This document shows, in pieces, positions 1 through 8,032 of a stretch of DNA of 64,000 bases. The position numbers were made by a program, and so were the translations under genes. Positions within the stretch are counted from its first letter, which is position 1, and every line of letters begins with the position of its first letter. This DNA is from Acidobacteriota bacterium (GTDB lineage Bacteria; Acidobacteriota; Blastocatellia; Pyrinomonadales; Pyrinomonadaceae). The DNA is taken from positions 47,315 to 111,314 of the forward strand of contig JAKOVX010000021.1 in assembly GCA_029781855.1 (NCBI GenBank), given 5' to 3'. Below the pieces are notes generated by a model, which made no database searches, was not told the DNA's origin, and saw only the letters and a program-made list of their open reading frames with translations.

Positions 1-744
1 AGCGCCCTGGATCTCGCGGTCGCCGTCTTCCTTAATAAATATTTCGGCTATCTTGTCAGCGACGCGGGCGGCAAGCTCCGGATTCGGATTCGTAACCGAG
101 ATGTTTACGAGGTTGGTGTTTTCGACGCGTTCCACTTTCAGCGAACCGGCCAGCATCCCGACATACTTGCCGGCAAGTGCTTCCTCTTCCGGCGTGAGTT
201 GGACGTCGCCCGTGTTGGTTTCGGCGGCATTATCCGCAAGGATCGGCAGAGCGTCACCCGCAGCCTTTTTCTGATCTCTCGAAAAGATTTCTTTTAGCGA
301 ACCAAAGATGCCTTTCGATTCATCACCAAGCGCCCGTGCATCGCGATGAAGGCCAAGCGACACAACGACCTTTTTCATCAACTCGGGGCTCTGCAGCAGC
401 TGGAGCTGTGTGTTGTAATAATCTGCGTCGTTGCCGAAATTGATACTGATCGACCCGTTCTGACTGGCCGGCGGCTTGCGCGGCTCGATGATCATCTGAG
501 CCTGTGCCTGATAAACCGACGCTTGGCGGAAAGAGTAGATCGCCGCTGCGGCAGTGACGACGATGGCGATCGCGATGATCATCGTCAGCCGTTTTTGAAT
601 TATATTGAGGTATTGACGAATGGAGCGCTTATTGGCAAGCGTCTCGTCGTCATAATAGCCGGCGTATCCCGGCGGATATTCGGCCGGGGCGGACTGCATC
701 TCGACAGAGCGTGGCAGCGGCGTAAGTCTCTGATCTTGTTCCAT
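1..744 (-). CDS. Wzz/GumC-type polysaccharide chain-length determinant, N-terminal part
   Basis: The reading frame is open from an ATG at 744 to the left edge, giving 248 residues with no stop, so the C-terminal part lies outside the window. Residues about 53-70 form a membrane segment (LTMIIAIAIVVTAAAAIYSF). After it comes the usual Wzz periplasmic start: a beta-rich stretch (YQAQAQMIIEPRKP), then the pattern DADYYNTQLQLLQSPELMKK. The end of the visible part, VTNPNPELAARVADKIAEIF, is typical of this family. Such inner-membrane proteins set the length of exported glycan chains and often carry a C-terminal tyrosine kinase, which cannot be judged here. It fits the glycan locus further along. 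No strong Shine-Dalgarno is visible. It is divergent from the flavoprotein gene at 967, leaving about 220 bp for two promoters. Confidence 0.85.
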   Translation of the reverse strand, partial: MEQDQRLTPLPRSVEMQSAPAEYPPGYAGYYDDETLANKRSIRQYLNIIQKRLTMIIAIAIVVTAAAAIYSFRQASVYQAQAQMIIEPRKPPASQNGSISINFGNDADYYNTQLQLLQSPELMKKVVVSLGLHRDARALGDESKGIFGSLKEIFSRDQKKAAGDALPILADNAAETNTGDVQLTPEEEALAGKYVGMLAGSLKVERVENTNLVNISVTNPNPELAARVADKIAEIFIKEDGDREIQGA

Positions 745-966
745 AATGCAGGATGATCCCTTCGGAGAACAGAGCCTCCATCGATCCACGGCAAACCTTT
801 CTTATATCATATTTAGCAACCTTTTTCACATAATTACAAGGAAAATCGAGCGCACGGGTGGGCTGAGAGGCGTCGACAAGAGAGACATGGTTTTGTTCGA
901 CGCGGGAGTCAGGTGATATCATTTTCCTTTGCCTGACACTCCGATTTTCGGGCTTTGGGAAGAGAT

Positions 967-3900
967 ATGACGGGAATTACTGACACACAAGACGTGCAGG
1001 CGGGGAACGATATCTCGCTGGGCATCGACGGATTCAATTACTCGGACCTGTTCGACAGCGTCAAGCTCAAGGAGCTGGCGGAGGCATTTTACGCCGAGGT
1101 CGAAGAAAAGGAGCCGGTGCTCCACAATGCGCTGACAAAATACATCGCCGCCCGCGGGCAGGGGTTCGAGCGAAAGGTCGAGTCGAAGATACTGACGGAC
1201 GCCGCGCCGTTCCTGTCGGATTTTATAGCGCGTCTTTTTCACATCAGCCGTGAGCGGGGCGAACTCGATCGTGAGATCGAATCGCAGAACCCGGTGTGGA
1301 AATTCAAATTCTTTGTACAGCGGCGGGCTTCGAAAAAATACAAGCCGGAGCAGCTCGCGGAACTCAACGAGGCCGTTCTGTGGGAAGCCGTAAAGGAACT
1401 GCGAAACAAGGGTTTCGACGAAACGCTGGTCCGCGACGAGGAACTCTCGATCGCTGAGATGACCGTGCGGCTGCTCGAGGCGGAAGAGGCCCTCGGCAAA
1501 GAAGACGAACCGGGAGACGGCGTCCGTGCGACAGTCGCGAAGGTCAATAAAGCGTACGACACGCTGAAGGACGCGAATTTCGGAAAGCTTTATACGCAAA
1601 ATATCATCGAGGAAGAAGCGACGGGCGACCTTTTGACGATCAAGGCGGCGCTGCGTGTGATCGAGGCGTGGGCGGCGGCGGCATTCCACAACAAGTCGAA
1701 GAAATGGTACAGCTTCAGGGTGCCTCACCCGCTCGATTATCAAAACCTCGTCCACCTCATCCATCCGGAGCCCGAACTGCCGAACGTTATGCGCGGCGCT
1801 CCCGAGATCCTCAGAAAGCGTGACGGTTTCAAGCTGACGGATGATCGCGGGACGATGCGAGACGCGCTCTACGAGATCGACTACTGCATGATCTGTCACG
1901 AGCGGGAAAAGGACGCGTGCTCGACGGGGCTTCGCGAGCCGGACGGAAAAGCGAAACGCAACCCGCTCGGCATCAAGACCGAAGGCTGTCCGCTCGACGA
2001 ACGCATCTCGGAAATGCACCTGTTAAAGAAGCAGGGCGATCCGATCGGAAGCCTTGCGATCGTCGCGATCGACAATCCGATGTGTGCCGGTACCGGCCAC
2101 CGCATCTGTAACGACTGTATGAAGGCCTGCATCTTTCAGAAGCAGGAACCGGTCAATATTCCGCTCGCGGAGACCGCCAGTCTGACGGACGTGCTCGCAT
2201 TGCCGTACGGGTTCGAGATCTACAGCCTGCTGACGCGGTGGAACCCGCTCAATGCCAAGCGGCCCTATGCACTGCCGTACAACGGCAAGAACGTGCTGGT
2301 CGTCGGCCTCGGGCCGGCCGGCTACACGCTCGCGCATTATTTGCTCAACGAGGGATTTGGAGTGATCGGCGTCGACGGGCTGAAGATCGAGCCGCTGCCC
2401 GAGGAATGGACCGGCAACCACGGCAAACGCTGCCCGAAACCGATCAAAGACGTCAACGAGATCAAGGAGCAGCTCGACGAACGCATCTTGTCGGGATTTG
2501 GCGGAGTTTCGGAATACGGCATCACGGTCCGCTGGGACAAGAATTTCCTGACGATGATCCAGCTCATGCTGACGCGGCGAAAACGGTTCAGGCCGTATGG
2601 CGGCATCCGTTTTGGCGGCACGCTGACGATCGAGGACGCGTGGGAATTCGGGTTCGACCACATCGCTATCGCGACCGGTGCCGGACGGCCGACCATCGTC
2701 CCGATGAAGAACAACCTCATCCGCGGCATTCGCCAGGCGTCGGATTTCCTGATGGCGCTGCAGCTGACGGGTGCGTTCAAGAAAGACACACTCTCGAACC
2801 TGCAGGTACGACTGCCCGCGATCGTTATAGGCGGCGGGTTGACCGGCATCGACACGGCGACCGAGCTTTTCGCCTATTATCCGGTGCAGGTCGAGAAGAT
2901 GCTCAATAAGTACGAGCAGGTCACGGCTGAATTTGGCGAGAAAAAGGTCGTTGAGGCTTTCGACGAGGAAGAGATCCGCGTGCTGCAGGAATTCCTCGAA
3001 CACGGCAAAGAGATCCGTGCCGAGCGTGCCCGGGCGGCAGCGGCCGGCGAAGAGCCCAACTTCGTACCGCTCGTTCGCGGCTGGGGCGGCGTTTCGCTCA
3101 TTCACCGCAAGCGTTTGCAGGATTCGCCGGCGTATCGGCTCAATCACGAAGAGGTCCAGAAGGCGCTCGAGGAAGGCATCGATTTCATCGAGTGTATGAA
3201 TCCGACCGAGGCCGTGCCGGACGAGCACAATGCGGTGCAGGCGTTGATCTTCGAGCGGCTGGATTACGTTGCGGAAACCGGAAAATTTGAGAAAACGGGC
3301 GAGATGCACGAGTTTCCGGCACGAACAGTTTGTGTCGCTGCGGGTACGAGCCCGAACGTCATTTATGAGAAAGAAAAGCCAGGCACGTTCAAGATGGACG
3401 AGTGGCGGCAGTTCTTTCAACCGTTTCACGTCGAGCGGAACGGCGACGGCAAACTGCACGCTGTCGAATCGCCTAAGGGCGAAGCGGGATTCTTTACGAG
3501 CTACGAACACGACGGCAAATTTATCAGCTACTACGGCGATAACCACCCGACCTACGCCGGAAACGTCGTCAAGGCGATGGCATCCGCAAAGCACGGTTAC
3601 GAGAAGGTCGTCGAGATCTTCGCCGACGAACTGGCGGAGCGCGGCCAACTGCCGCAGTGGGAGCGTGACGCGATATTTGACAGGCTCGAAGCGACGCTGG
3701 ACGAGCAATTGCGGGCGTACGTCGTCAAGGTCGACCGGCTGACGCCGACGATAGTCGATGTGGTCGTCAAAGCGCCGCTGCAGGCACGCAAATTTGAGCC
3801 GGGACAATTTTACCGGCTGCAGAATTTCGAGACCTCGGCACCGGTCGTCGACGGCACGCGGCTGATGATGGAGGGCCTCGCCCTGACGGGCGCGTGGGTT

Positions 3901-4698
3901 GACGAGGAAAAAGGCCTGCTCTCGATGATCGTGCTCGAAATGGGAACGTCGTCGCGGCTCTGCCAGCTTCTAAAAGAGGGCGAAGAGGTCCTCGTGATGG
4001 GCCCGACCGGCACGCCGACCGAGATCACCGAGAACGAGACCGTGCTGCTCGCCGGCGGCGGATTGGGTAATGCCGTGCTGTTCTCGATCGCACGAGCCTT
4101 GCGCGAAAAGAATAACAAGGTCATCTACTTTGCCGGTTACAAGAACGGTGCCGACCTGTTCAAACGCGAGGAGATCGAGAACGCAACGGACCAGGTCGTT
4201 TGGGCGACCGATTATGGCACCGAGATCGCGCCGCAGCGGCCGCAGGATTCGCATTTTCGCGGGAATATCGTGCAGGCGATGATAGCCTATGCGGAAGGGC
4301 GTTTGGGCGATCAAACCGTTAATTTACAGGACGTTAACCGCATCATCGCGATCGGCTCGGACCGCATGATGAACGGCGTTCGCGAGGCGAGACATACGAC
4401 GCTAAAGCCCTTCCTTAACGAGCAACATACTGCCATTGGCTCCATCAACTCGCCCATGCAATGTATGATGAAGGAAGTCTGTGCCCAATGCCTGCAGCGG
4501 CACGTCAACCCGCACACAGGCGAAGAATTCTGGGTTTTCTCGTGCTTTAACCAGGACCAGCACCTCGATTTTGTCGATTTCAAAAACCTGAACGACCGCC
4601 TGCGGGCGAACAGCATTCAGGAAAAATTGACGAACCTGTGGCTGGATCGTGCCTTTGGGTCGGATGACTTCAAACAGCGTTTCGGGCAGGCGGCGTAG
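967..4698 (+). CDS. Giant FAD/NAD(P)H oxidoreductase, GltD-like core fused to PyrK/FNR-like domain
   Basis: The product is about 1,243 residues. An N-terminal helical region of some 290 residues is unassigned. Cysteine clusters follow at about 306-318 (CMICHEREKDAC) and 373-390 (CAGTGHRICNDCMKAC), resembling the Fe-S region of the glutamate synthase small subunit. Next come two dinucleotide folds, VVGLGPAG near 445 and VIGGGLTG near 620. From about 917 a ferredoxin-reductase-like module appears (FEPGQFYRL, LLAGGGLGNAVLF), ending in a PyrK-style cluster CMMKEVCAQC near 1166. The layout suggests a soluble electron-bifurcating or electron-transfer flavoprotein; the substrate cannot be read from sequence. 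ATG 967 is preferred over an in-frame TTG at 955 because GGAAGAG lies just before it. It ends convergent to the next gene. Confidence 0.85.
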   Translation: MTGITDTQDVQAGNDISLGIDGFNYSDLFDSVKLKELAEAFYAEVEEKEPVLHNALTKYIAARGQGFERKVESKILTDAAPFLSDFIARLFHISRERGELDREIESQNPVWKFKFFVQRRASKKYKPEQLAELNEAVLWEAVKELRNKGFDETLVRDEELSIAEMTVRLLEAEEALGKEDEPGDGVRATVAKVNKAYDTLKDANFGKLYTQNIIEEEATGDLLTIKAALRVIEAWAAAAFHNKSKKWYSFRVPHPLDYQNLVHLIHPEPELPNVMRGAPEILRKRDGFKLTDDRGTMRDALYEIDYCMICHEREKDACSTGLREPDGKAKRNPLGIKTEGCPLDERISEMHLLKKQGDPIGSLAIVAIDNPMCAGTGHRICNDCMKACIFQKQEPVNIPLAETASLTDVLALPYGFEIYSLLTRWNPLNAKRPYALPYNGKNVLVVGLGPAGYTLAHYLLNEGFGVIGVDGLKIEPLPEEWTGNHGKRCPKPIKDVNEIKEQLDERILSGFGGVSEYGITVRWDKNFLTMIQLMLTRRKRFRPYGGIRFGGTLTIEDAWEFGFDHIAIATGAGRPTIVPMKNNLIRGIRQASDFLMALQLTGAFKKDTLSNLQVRLPAIVIGGGLTGIDTATELFAYYPVQVEKMLNKYEQVTAEFGEKKVVEAFDEEEIRVLQEFLEHGKEIRAERARAAAAGEEPNFVPLVRGWGGVSLIHRKRLQDSPAYRLNHEEVQKALEEGIDFIECMNPTEAVPDEHNAVQALIFERLDYVAETGKFEKTGEMHEFPARTVCVAAGTSPNVIYEKEKPGTFKMDEWRQFFQPFHVERNGDGKLHAVESPKGEAGFFTSYEHDGKFISYYGDNHPTYAGNVVKAMASAKHGYEKVVEIFADELAERGQLPQWERDAIFDRLEATLDEQLRAYVVKVDRLTPTIVDVVVKAPLQARKFEPGQFYRLQNFETSAPVVDGTRLMMEGLALTGAWVDEEKGLLSMIVLEMGTSSRLCQLLKEGEEVLVMGPTGTPTEITENETVLLAGGGLGNAVLFSIARALREKNNKVIYFAGYKNGADLFKREEIENATDQVVWATDYGTEIAPQRPQDSHFRGNIVQAMIAYAEGRLGDQTVNLQDVNRIIAIGSDRMMNGVREARHTTLKPFLNEQHTAIGSINSPMQCMMKEVCAQCLQRHVNPHTGEEFWVFSCFNQDQHLDFVDFKNLNDRLRANSIQEKLTNLWLDRAFGSDDFKQRFGQAA

Positions 4699-4731
4699 CA
4701 TGCCCGATCGGTTCGTTGGGTTCCCGGGTGT

Positions 4732-5937
4732 TTAGTTCTTACCCTTGGGTTTGACGAGACGGAGGTTCCAGGTGATCTTCGTCTTTCCGTCGGGGAGGGT
4801 CGTTGAGCCGGATAGGGAATCTTTGTGCTTCGGGTCCGTCTTGCCCTCTGCCTCGAAACTGGTCCCCATCAGCTTTCCTTCCGGGATCTCCTTGACGTCG
4901 ATCGACGGCTTTGGGTTGCTGTCCGAGCAGGTTCCCTGGCTCGCCCGATTTTCGATCTTACCGATGATCACGCCGCTCGGAGCCGAGACCCTGATCGTAT
5001 ATTTGCCGTCGTCATCGATCTCGATAAACACGGGCATATTGTCCGTGGCCCGGCCGATCTGCGTGGTCGCTTCGGAATATTCTTCGCTGAAGCCCTTAAA
5101 ATACGGATTTTTGCCGGGTTCCCGGCAGAGGTTTTCACCGGTGGTCTTTGAAGCCTTAATGAAATTGAAAAGCGTACGATGAGCGACCCTCGCCATCGGA
5201 GAAGTGACCGATCCGCCCGCCTGTTTGGGGTCGAGCAGCGTCGCCGTGATCATCGTCTCCATTTTCGAGGTTTGATTTGTCGTCCGCTTAACATTTCTGC
5301 GAGCGGCGTGAGCGGCGCCGCCGTCATTCGTGGTCTTGGTATCGTCGTTCGAATAGATGTACTTTACGGTGCCCGCCCAATGCGGCTTGCAGTTGTCAGC
5401 CAGGTACGAACTGATATCGCTTACCAGGCCGGACGCGACGCTTTGCTCGTCGCCCATCCTGTTGGACACTGTTTTGGTCGCTTTCGTGTCCAGTCCTTTT
5501 GCTGAATAGATAGTCGAGCCATTCGGCCCTGGCATTGCCGAAACGGTGATCACAAAACTCGAACCGAGCCGGTCGCCGATCTGCTTCAGAGCTTCGTTCG
5601 AATCCGCACCCTCGAACAGAGCCCGTTCGCGCTCATCTTGGATCGCATCGCGGAGGTCCTGATCGTCCATCGTCTCGACGCAGGGTTTTTCCCGCTCAAG
5701 CTCCGACTTGATCTGGTCCCGAAGGCCTTTCGTGGCGTTCTCGCCGCCGTTGGCAGCCGAGGTCGTGCTGTGGATGACGACGGACGAGGGTTTTGATGAC
5801 GATTGCGAGAACGCCTTGCCCGCGAGCGGCAGGGCGATCAAAAACAATGAAAGTAAGATAGTAAACGCGAGACGCGTTTTACCAGATAGGCGATGAGTCA
5901 AATTTGCTGTGAAACTCTCAATACAGGGGCTCTTCAT
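4732..5937 (-). CDS. Secreted protein of unknown family
   Basis: I do not recognise this family. From ATG 5937 the protein has about 401 residues. A basic start and a hydrophobic segment (TRLAFTILLSLFLIALPLAG) ending near AFSQ make a signal peptide with a rather long N-region. The mature part is polar and has two scattered cysteine pairs. One segment, DRLGSSFVITVSAMPGPNGS, recalls proteins that assess a stored property by name, but this is weak. The C-terminal half is beta-rich (KYTIRVSAPSGVIIGKIEN). The frame is open to 6126, and another ATG at 5988 is possible. I chose 5937 because the signal peptide then starts close to the N-terminus. It is convergent with the flavoprotein gene. Confidence 0.6.
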   Translation of the reverse strand: MKSPCIESFTANLTHRLSGKTRLAFTILLSLFLIALPLAGKAFSQSSSKPSSVVIHSTTSAANGGENATKGLRDQIKSELEREKPCVETMDDQDLRDAIQDERERALFEGADSNEALKQIGDRLGSSFVITVSAMPGPNGSTIYSAKGLDTKATKTVSNRMGDEQSVASGLVSDISSYLADNCKPHWAGTVKYIYSNDDTKTTNDGGAAHAARRNVKRTTNQTSKMETMITATLLDPKQAGGSVTSPMARVAHRTLFNFIKASKTTGENLCREPGKNPYFKGFSEEYSEATTQIGRATDNMPVFIEIDDDGKYTIRVSAPSGVIIGKIENRASQGTCSDSNPKPSIDVKEIPEGKLMGTSFEAEGKTDPKHKDSLSGSTTLPDGKTKITWNLRLVKPKGKN

Positions 5938-6143
5938 CTTATTCACCGTGCGGCCACGTTGGATCAATGCGCGCCGAACGATCTTCATGAAGCGAAACTC
6001 TCGAGCACGCGCATTTGCCGAACTCGCGGCCGTTCCCTGATTAAGTTGTGTGCCATTTCTGGATGAGAATCTGTGACGGCTGTCACCTAAGGCTAGAAAA
6101 CCGACGGATTGGTCGAGCAAGGGCAATTAGTTAACTGGAATGA

Positions 6144-6358
6144 CTATGCTGCAGCGTTTTCGATCCTCGTCGAATGGAGCAACGCGATCTTCCAGCCCGA
6201 ACGGGAACGCCGCAGGATGGCGCTTTCGAGCCATTCGCGTTCACGCTTGCCGTTCTTCGAATCGTCTGTTTGCGACTTTAGGAAATACACGGCATAAGCA
6301 ATGTTTCCGCTGATCCTGACCTGACGAAAGTTGAAGTTGTCGGTGCGTTTAACGTCGC
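6144..6358 (-). pseudogene. Truncated SnoaL/DUF4440-like domain
   Basis: This frame encodes only the C-terminal half of a SnoaL-like cone fold: VRISGNIAYAVYFLKSQT, then EWLESAILRRSRSGWKIALLHSTRI. That matches the usual end of small polyketide-cyclase-like or DUF4440 proteins. The N-terminal half is missing. At about 6359 the sequence switches to a fragment of an asparaginase gene in another frame, so no intact start can be assigned. It is best read as a remnant left after recombination. Confidence 0.5.
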
Positions 6359-6360
6359 TG

Positions 6361-6449
6361 TCGGCATCGGCGAGAGGGCCGGGCGGTCGTCGGGAGCTAA
6401 GGCACCGAGCCGGCGGAGGAGCTCGATCGCGACGGCGAGTCGACGCGAA
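6361..6449 (-). pseudogene. Fragment of asparaginase II gene
   Basis: About 85 bp here closely match 6965-7050 inside the intact asparaginase gene. The fragment translates to AVAIELLRRLGALAPDD and PALSPMP, against VVAIELLRRLEALAPDD and VALSPMP in the intact copy. Only this C-terminal part of the gene is present. It is joined on its downstream side to a truncated SnoaL-like domain in a different frame. It has no start, stop or product of its own. Confidence 0.7.
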
Positions 6450-6550
6450 TAAACTGGTTTCGGTTGGATTATCGACAAAACTGATCAACGATCCACTCCG
6501 CGCTTAACCGGGGCGTAGTATTCCGGAAAAGCGGACAAACATTTGGTTGG

Positions 6551-6895
6551 CTACTTCTCTTGCGATCGAACTTCTTCCAAAGTTCTCCCAAAGCTCGCAA
6601 TATGCCTCGCGGCGACGTAAAATGCGTATATCGAGGAGTTTACTGGATCCCATTCAATCTCTTCAAGAACTACCCGGATCCCAAGATCAGGATCAAATCC
6701 AATTGCACTTAATCCGTCTCGGACCCCTCGCTCAACCGCCTCACTGAGGTCCTCATTTGGCCAACTCGCCAAAGTCTCAAATTTGTAAATATCATTCCCA
6801 ATGAGACGTAACGTTACTCCGGCGGCAATCGATCTCGGCCCTACAGGAAATGAATATCGAAAACTAAGCTGACGTTGGCCACTATACTTTTCCAT
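6551..6895 (-). CDS. Stand-alone EF-G domain IV-like small protein
   Basis: The protein has 114 residues. Its second half, AVERGVRDGL, then GIRVVLEEIEW, then VNSSIYAFYVAARHIA, follows the order of conserved positions in domain IV of elongation factor G (AVxxG(I/V), (I/V)KVTL, VDSSexAF, A). No GTPase or other EF-G domain is present. Residues 1-45 could supply the preceding beta strands. GAGG stands 4-5 nt before ATG 6895, and the start is 6 nt past the asparaginase stop, so the two are almost certainly co-translated. The function is unknown; ribosome contact is only an inference from the fold. If the resemblance is chance, this is a plain hypothetical protein. Confidence 0.6.
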   Translation of the reverse strand: MEKYSGQRQLSFRYSFPVGPRSIAAGVTLRLIGNDIYKFETLASWPNEDLSEAVERGVRDGLSAIGFDPDLGIRVVLEEIEWDPVNSSIYAFYVAARHIASFGRTLEEVRSQEK

Positions 6896-6901
6896 ATGTC
6901 C

Positions 6902-7921
6902 TCATAAAAGGTGAAGGATCTCGGCATTTACCTTGCCAACAACGTCGCCGCGGCGGTTTTTGATTGGCATTGGCGAGAGAGCGACGAGGTCGTCAGGAGC
7001 TAAGGCTTCAAGCCGGCGGAGGAGTTCGATCGCGACGACCGGACGCGAGAGGAAATCATCGCCATCCTCGATCTTGAGGGCGACGGCGAGGCCTGAGGGC
7101 CATTGTTCGCACGGCAGCACGCCGGCGAGCCAGACACCGTCGGCTCCGACCTTGGAAAGTACGCGGCCCGGCGCCGCCTGCATTATCTGTGTGTCGAGGC
7201 GGTCGGTCCCGCCGATCAGTTCGGGATGGTTGAGCGCCGCCGTGACAAGGCGTTTGGCGGCGTCGGCGGTGTCGCGGTCGAAACTGTCGGCGCGCGAGAT
7301 GAGATTCACGAAGCTGCATGCCATAGCGCGTATGGACACGGCGAAATTCGGCACCGCGCATCCGTCGGAGCCGACCGCGATCTCATCGCGCGGAACCTCG
7401 GCGAACTTTGAGATCACATCGAGTATCTGCTGCTGGACCGGATTGTCGAGATGTTCGTAGGTCGCGACATCGGCACCGATCCGGCGGGCGACGGCGAGCA
7501 TTCCGGAGTGTTTTCCGGAGCAATTGTTCTGCAGCGTGCTTGGGGATTTGCCTTCGCGGATGAGCTTGTCCGCTTCGGGGCGGTAAAACGGGGCGTGCGT
7601 TCCGCAGTGCAATGCAGTCTCGTCGAGGCCGATCTTGGCGAGCATCGAGGCGGCGATCTCGACGTGGCGTTTCTGGCCGGAGTGCGATGCACAGGCAAGG
7701 GCGACCTCCTCCTCAGTAAACCCGAACGCATCCGCAGCGCCGCTTGTGATCAGCGGAATCGCCTGAAAGAATTTGCACGACGAACGATAGAACGTGACCG
7801 TGTCCGGGTCACCGGCCGACGCAACGGTGCGGCCCTCGCCGTCGAGCACGATAAAATGGCCGCGGTGGATCGACTCGACCGTGTTGCCGCGAATGACATT
7901 GGCTAATACTTGAGCTGGCAT
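6902..7921 (-). CDS. L-asparaginase II (rhizobial type)
   Basis: This 339-residue protein matches the Asparaginase_II family (the ReAII type of rhizobia, unrelated to E. coli AnsB). That family hydrolyses asparagine to aspartate and ammonia. Visible hallmarks are RGHFIVLDGEG near the N-terminus, the Ser-x-x-Lys element in FYRSSCKFFQ (residues about 47-50), ASHSGQKRHVE, LQNNCSGKHSGML and GSDGCAVPNFA. The length is full for the family. There is no signal peptide, so it should be cytosolic. Its C-terminal coding segment also occurs as a broken copy at 6361-6449. It leads a small operon with the EF-G domain IV-like gene. Confidence 0.9.
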   Translation of the reverse strand: MPAQVLANVIRGNTVESIHRGHFIVLDGEGRTVASAGDPDTVTFYRSSCKFFQAIPLITSGAADAFGFTEEEVALACASHSGQKRHVEIAASMLAKIGLDETALHCGTHAPFYRPEADKLIREGKSPSTLQNNCSGKHSGMLAVARRIGADVATYEHLDNPVQQQILDVISKFAEVPRDEIAVGSDGCAVPNFAVSIRAMACSFVNLISRADSFDRDTADAAKRLVTAALNHPELIGGTDRLDTQIMQAAPGRVLSKVGADGVWLAGVLPCEQWPSGLAVALKIEDGDDFLSRPVVAIELLRRLEALAPDDLVALSPMPIKNRRGDVVGKVNAEILHLL

Positions 7922-7930
7922 ATAAATAAT

Positions 7931-8016
7931 TTAACCGCTGATGACACAAATAACGCAGATAGGAAAACAGATCTTTCATCTTCTAAATCTGCGGCTTCCG
8001 CGTCATCCGCGGTTAA
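7931..8016. repeat. Palindromic intergenic repeat starting and ending in AACCGC
   Basis: The left arm (7931-7960) and the right arm (7985-8016) are imperfect inverted copies of each other. Both carry AACCGC(T/G)GATGAC at the outer end and GCAGAT further in, separated by a short A/T-rich loop. The unit fills the gap between the recN stop and the asparaginase start. It resembles a family of short dispersed repeats common in environmental bacteria. It may be a deleted relative of the inverted-repeat unit at 40337-40814. Confidence 0.55.
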
Positions 8017-8032
8017 TTGAGGTTGTCAAAAT

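Noticed and set aside
919..2019. Minus-strand frame of 366 residues opposite the large flavoprotein gene
   Set aside because: It is entirely antisense to a well-supported gene, is Arg/Leu/Val-rich as mirror frames of G+C-rich genes are, and has no family features.
2023..3807. Minus-strand frame of 594 residues opposite the flavoprotein gene
   Set aside because: Same reason: antisense to coding sequence with conserved FAD motifs on the plus strand.
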